DNA of 64,000 bases from Gemmobacter caeni (GTDB lineage Bacteria > Pseudomonadota > Alphaproteobacteria > Rhodobacterales > Rhodobacteraceae). Each line of letters opens with the position of its first letter. The first letter of the stretch is position 1. This document shows positions 63,947-64,000 of this stretch, one piece after another. The position numbers were made by a program, and so were the translations under genes. The notes beneath the pieces were generated by a model, which ran no database searches, had not been told where the DNA came from, and saw only the letters and a list, made by a program, of their open reading frames with translations. Location of the stretch: assembly GCF_003054195.1 (NCBI RefSeq), contig NZ_QBKP01000016.1, positions 1-64,000 on the forward strand, in the 5' to 3' direction.

Positions 63947-64000
63947 CAGCGCACCTCCTTGCGGGCGGGAACGATACGGAAATTGGTCAAGAGGTCACAG
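63946..64000 (-). CDS. 3' end of the first BMP-system permease (partial)
   Basis: The last 17 codons (ending LTNFRIVPARKEVR) are visible before the TGA that overlaps the next ATG. Its identity comes from the usual two-permease order; most of the gene is outside the window. Confidence 0.7.
   Translation of the reverse strand, partial: CDLLTNFRIVPARKEVR

Overview
The window comes from a GC-rich alphaproteobacterial chromosome, most likely family Rhodobacteraceae/Paracoccaceae (Paracoccus-like). This rests on gene content (PuuD-type membrane urate oxidase, PuuE-UraD fusion, Irr-type iron box, Hint-domain protein, MotAB-like pair with an OmpA tail), strong GC3 bias, and a class of extragenic palindromes I associate with that family. 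No species can be named from the sequence alone.

Layout. Bases 1-8.4 kb are the integrase-proximal end of a prophage or related integrated element. Small, tightly overlapping genes all run rightward: a GapR-like DNA-binding protein, a Gp37/Gp68 (DUF5131) protein, an ASCH-like protein and a DNA cytosine methyltransferase with a nine-fold repeated recognition region. A tyrosine recombinase ends 20 bp from the 3' end of a tRNA-Pro(TGG) gene, the probable attachment site. The other end of the element lies left of the window. From 8.4 kb on the sequence is chromosomal: DUF192 and double cold-shock proteins, pdxH, fabI, gpt, an aminotransferase, a PpiD/SurA foldase with trpE, a MotA/MotB-like pair, an extensin-like protein, tyrA/tyrC-hisC, UPF0114, rpsD with a long structured leader, and a Hint-domain protein.

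Bases 25-33 kb hold an outer-membrane LpxR-like protein and an iron block: hemP, imelysin (IrpA/IcmP-like), bfd, an Irr box, bfr, a di-heme oxidoreductase, a second imelysin and DUF1513. After gap come an aminotransferase/phospho-lyase and a kinase resembling the phosphohydroxylysine/phosphoethanolamine pair. Bases 36-45.7 kb are a purine (urate) catabolic region: urate permease, AllA, ureidoglycine aminohydrolase, PuuE-UraD, UraH and PuuD with a divergent LysR gene. Together they cover urate to glyoxylate except the allantoate hydrolysis step, which is not in the window. Inserted in it is a three-gene lipid kinase, metallophosphatase and hydrolase cassette.

Bases 45.6-52.6 kb contain a LysR gene divergent from a BesD/HalD-like 2OG oxygenase, galM, the zinc system znuA / zur-znuC-znuB with a Zur-like site, and a double PRC-barrel protein. 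Bases 52.7-64 kb contain PepSY and DUF2946 proteins, a large FAD/GcvT demethylating dehydrogenase, a GH25 lipoprotein, an AhpD-like protein, a DUF938 methyltransferase, a DAO-type oxidase, sulfide:quinone reductase, and a BMP-type nucleoside ABC importer running off the right edge.

No gene-free stretch exceeds 300 bases. I did not find a clearly new multi-gene defence or metabolic system. The best leads are the repeated target-recognition region of the phage methyltransferase, the rpsD leader RNA, a 13-base element shared by the sqr and AhpD-like promoters, the composite extragenic palindromes, and a possible hydroxy-amino-acid route (oxygenase, kinase, phospho-lyase).
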